DNA from: Burkholderiales bacterium
GTDB lineage: Bacteria > Pseudomonadota > Gammaproteobacteria > Burkholderiales > Burkholderiaceae_E
Direction: 5' to 3'
Length of the DNA: 64,000 nt
NCBI GenBank assembly: GCA_027487815.1
Contig: JAIYCW010000019.1
Coordinates: 1 to 64,000 of the forward strand
A program made the translations under genes and the position numbers. The first letter of the stretch is position 1; each line of letters opens with the position of its first letter. The notes beneath the pieces were generated by a model that saw only the letters and a program-made list of their open reading frames with translations, was not told where the DNA came from and searched no databases. This document shows, one piece after another, positions 63,830 through 64,000 of this stretch.

Positions 63830-64000
63830 ATGGCCTTAAACAACGAAGAACAAGAAAGCCTTGACGCGCTCAAGGCGTTTTGGAACAAGCACGGCACGCT
63901 GCTGCTGAGTATCGTCACGGTAGCTTTGCTGGTCGTGGCGGGATGGCGTGGGTGGAATTGGTATCAGGCCCGGCAATCGAATGAAGCCGCGGTGGTGTAT
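63830..64000 (+). CDS. yfgM: YfgM-like ancillary SecYEG translocon subunit (partial)
   Basis: The first 57 codons are present; the gene runs off the right edge. The start reads NNEEQESLDALKAFWNKHGT, followed by a membrane helix LLLSIVTVALLVVAGWRGW. This is the N-terminus of the tetratricopeptide protein YfgM, which is anchored in the inner membrane and works with PpiD at SecYEG. It lies 37 bp after hisS, in the standard hisS-yfgM-bamB-der order. Confidence 0.88.
   Translation, partial: MALNNEEQESLDALKAFWNKHGTLLLSIVTVALLVVAGWRGWNWYQARQSNEAAVVY

Overview
The window is 64 kb of a GC-rich, tightly packed chromosome, most likely from a betaproteobacterium of the order Burkholderiales. This placement rests on gene order that I know from that group: the yicC-gmk-rpoZ-spoT run, the kinase/phosphatase pair followed by rph-rdgB-hemW, glnA-ntrB-ntrC, surE-pcm-nlpD, and ndk-rlmN-pilF-rodZ-ispG-hisS-yfgM. 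I cannot name a genus from sequence alone. There is no rRNA, insertion sequence, prophage or CRISPR array; two tRNA genes are present.

Region 1 (1-12.1 kb) is part of an exosortase A (XrtA)/PEP-CTERM exopolysaccharide locus. It encodes the start of a chain-length determinant, an outer-membrane export lipoprotein, a Sel1/SLT lytic transglycosylase, the TPR lipoprotein PrsT, the PrsK/PrsR two-component pair and a membrane sugar-phosphate transferase. A tviB/tviC pair on the opposite strand should supply UDP-HexNAc uronic acids. A PEP-CTERM protein that could be sorted by this system lies 22 kb away at 34.7 kb; the exosortase itself is outside the window.

Region 2 (12.2-28.7 kb) is core metabolism and stress control: relA and spoT only about 3.5 kb apart, DUF1232/mogA/darP, pmbA, greB, rpoZ, gmk, yicC, a Ser/Thr kinase with its PP2C phosphatase, rph, rdgB, hemW and an acyl-CoA synthetase.

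Region 3 (28.7-45.3 kb) holds the nitrogen-control unit glnA-(DUF4124)-ntrB-ntrC, with a readable NtrC operator and sigma-54 promoter in front of glnA. It continues with xthA, the PEP-CTERM phytase-like protein, a DUF4124/glutaredoxin protein with a 30-bp repeat, an M3 peptidase, tRNA-Ala(GGC) and tRNA-Glu(TTC), an orphan NarL-type regulator, dusA, DUF2069, yihY, an Mpo1-like protein, an alpha/beta hydrolase and a homoserine sulfhydrylase.

Region 4 (45.4-51.1 kb) is the least ordinary part. It is a four-gene, translationally coupled chemosensory operon (PilG-like regulator, very degenerate CheW, minimal one-TM chemoreceptor, ChpA-like CheA-CheW-REC hybrid). It has no CheR or CheB, and its receptor has a 26-residue insertion at the normally invariant hairpin tip.

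Region 5 (51.2-64 kb) has a CBS protein, surE-pcm-nlpD (without rpoS in its usual slot), a PolB-type exonuclease, rlmD, a YccA-family membrane protein, ndk with a terminator-like leader hairpin, rlmN, pilF, rodZ, ispG, hisS and the start of yfgM.

All functions are inferred by reading the sequence and from family knowledge; no database search was run.
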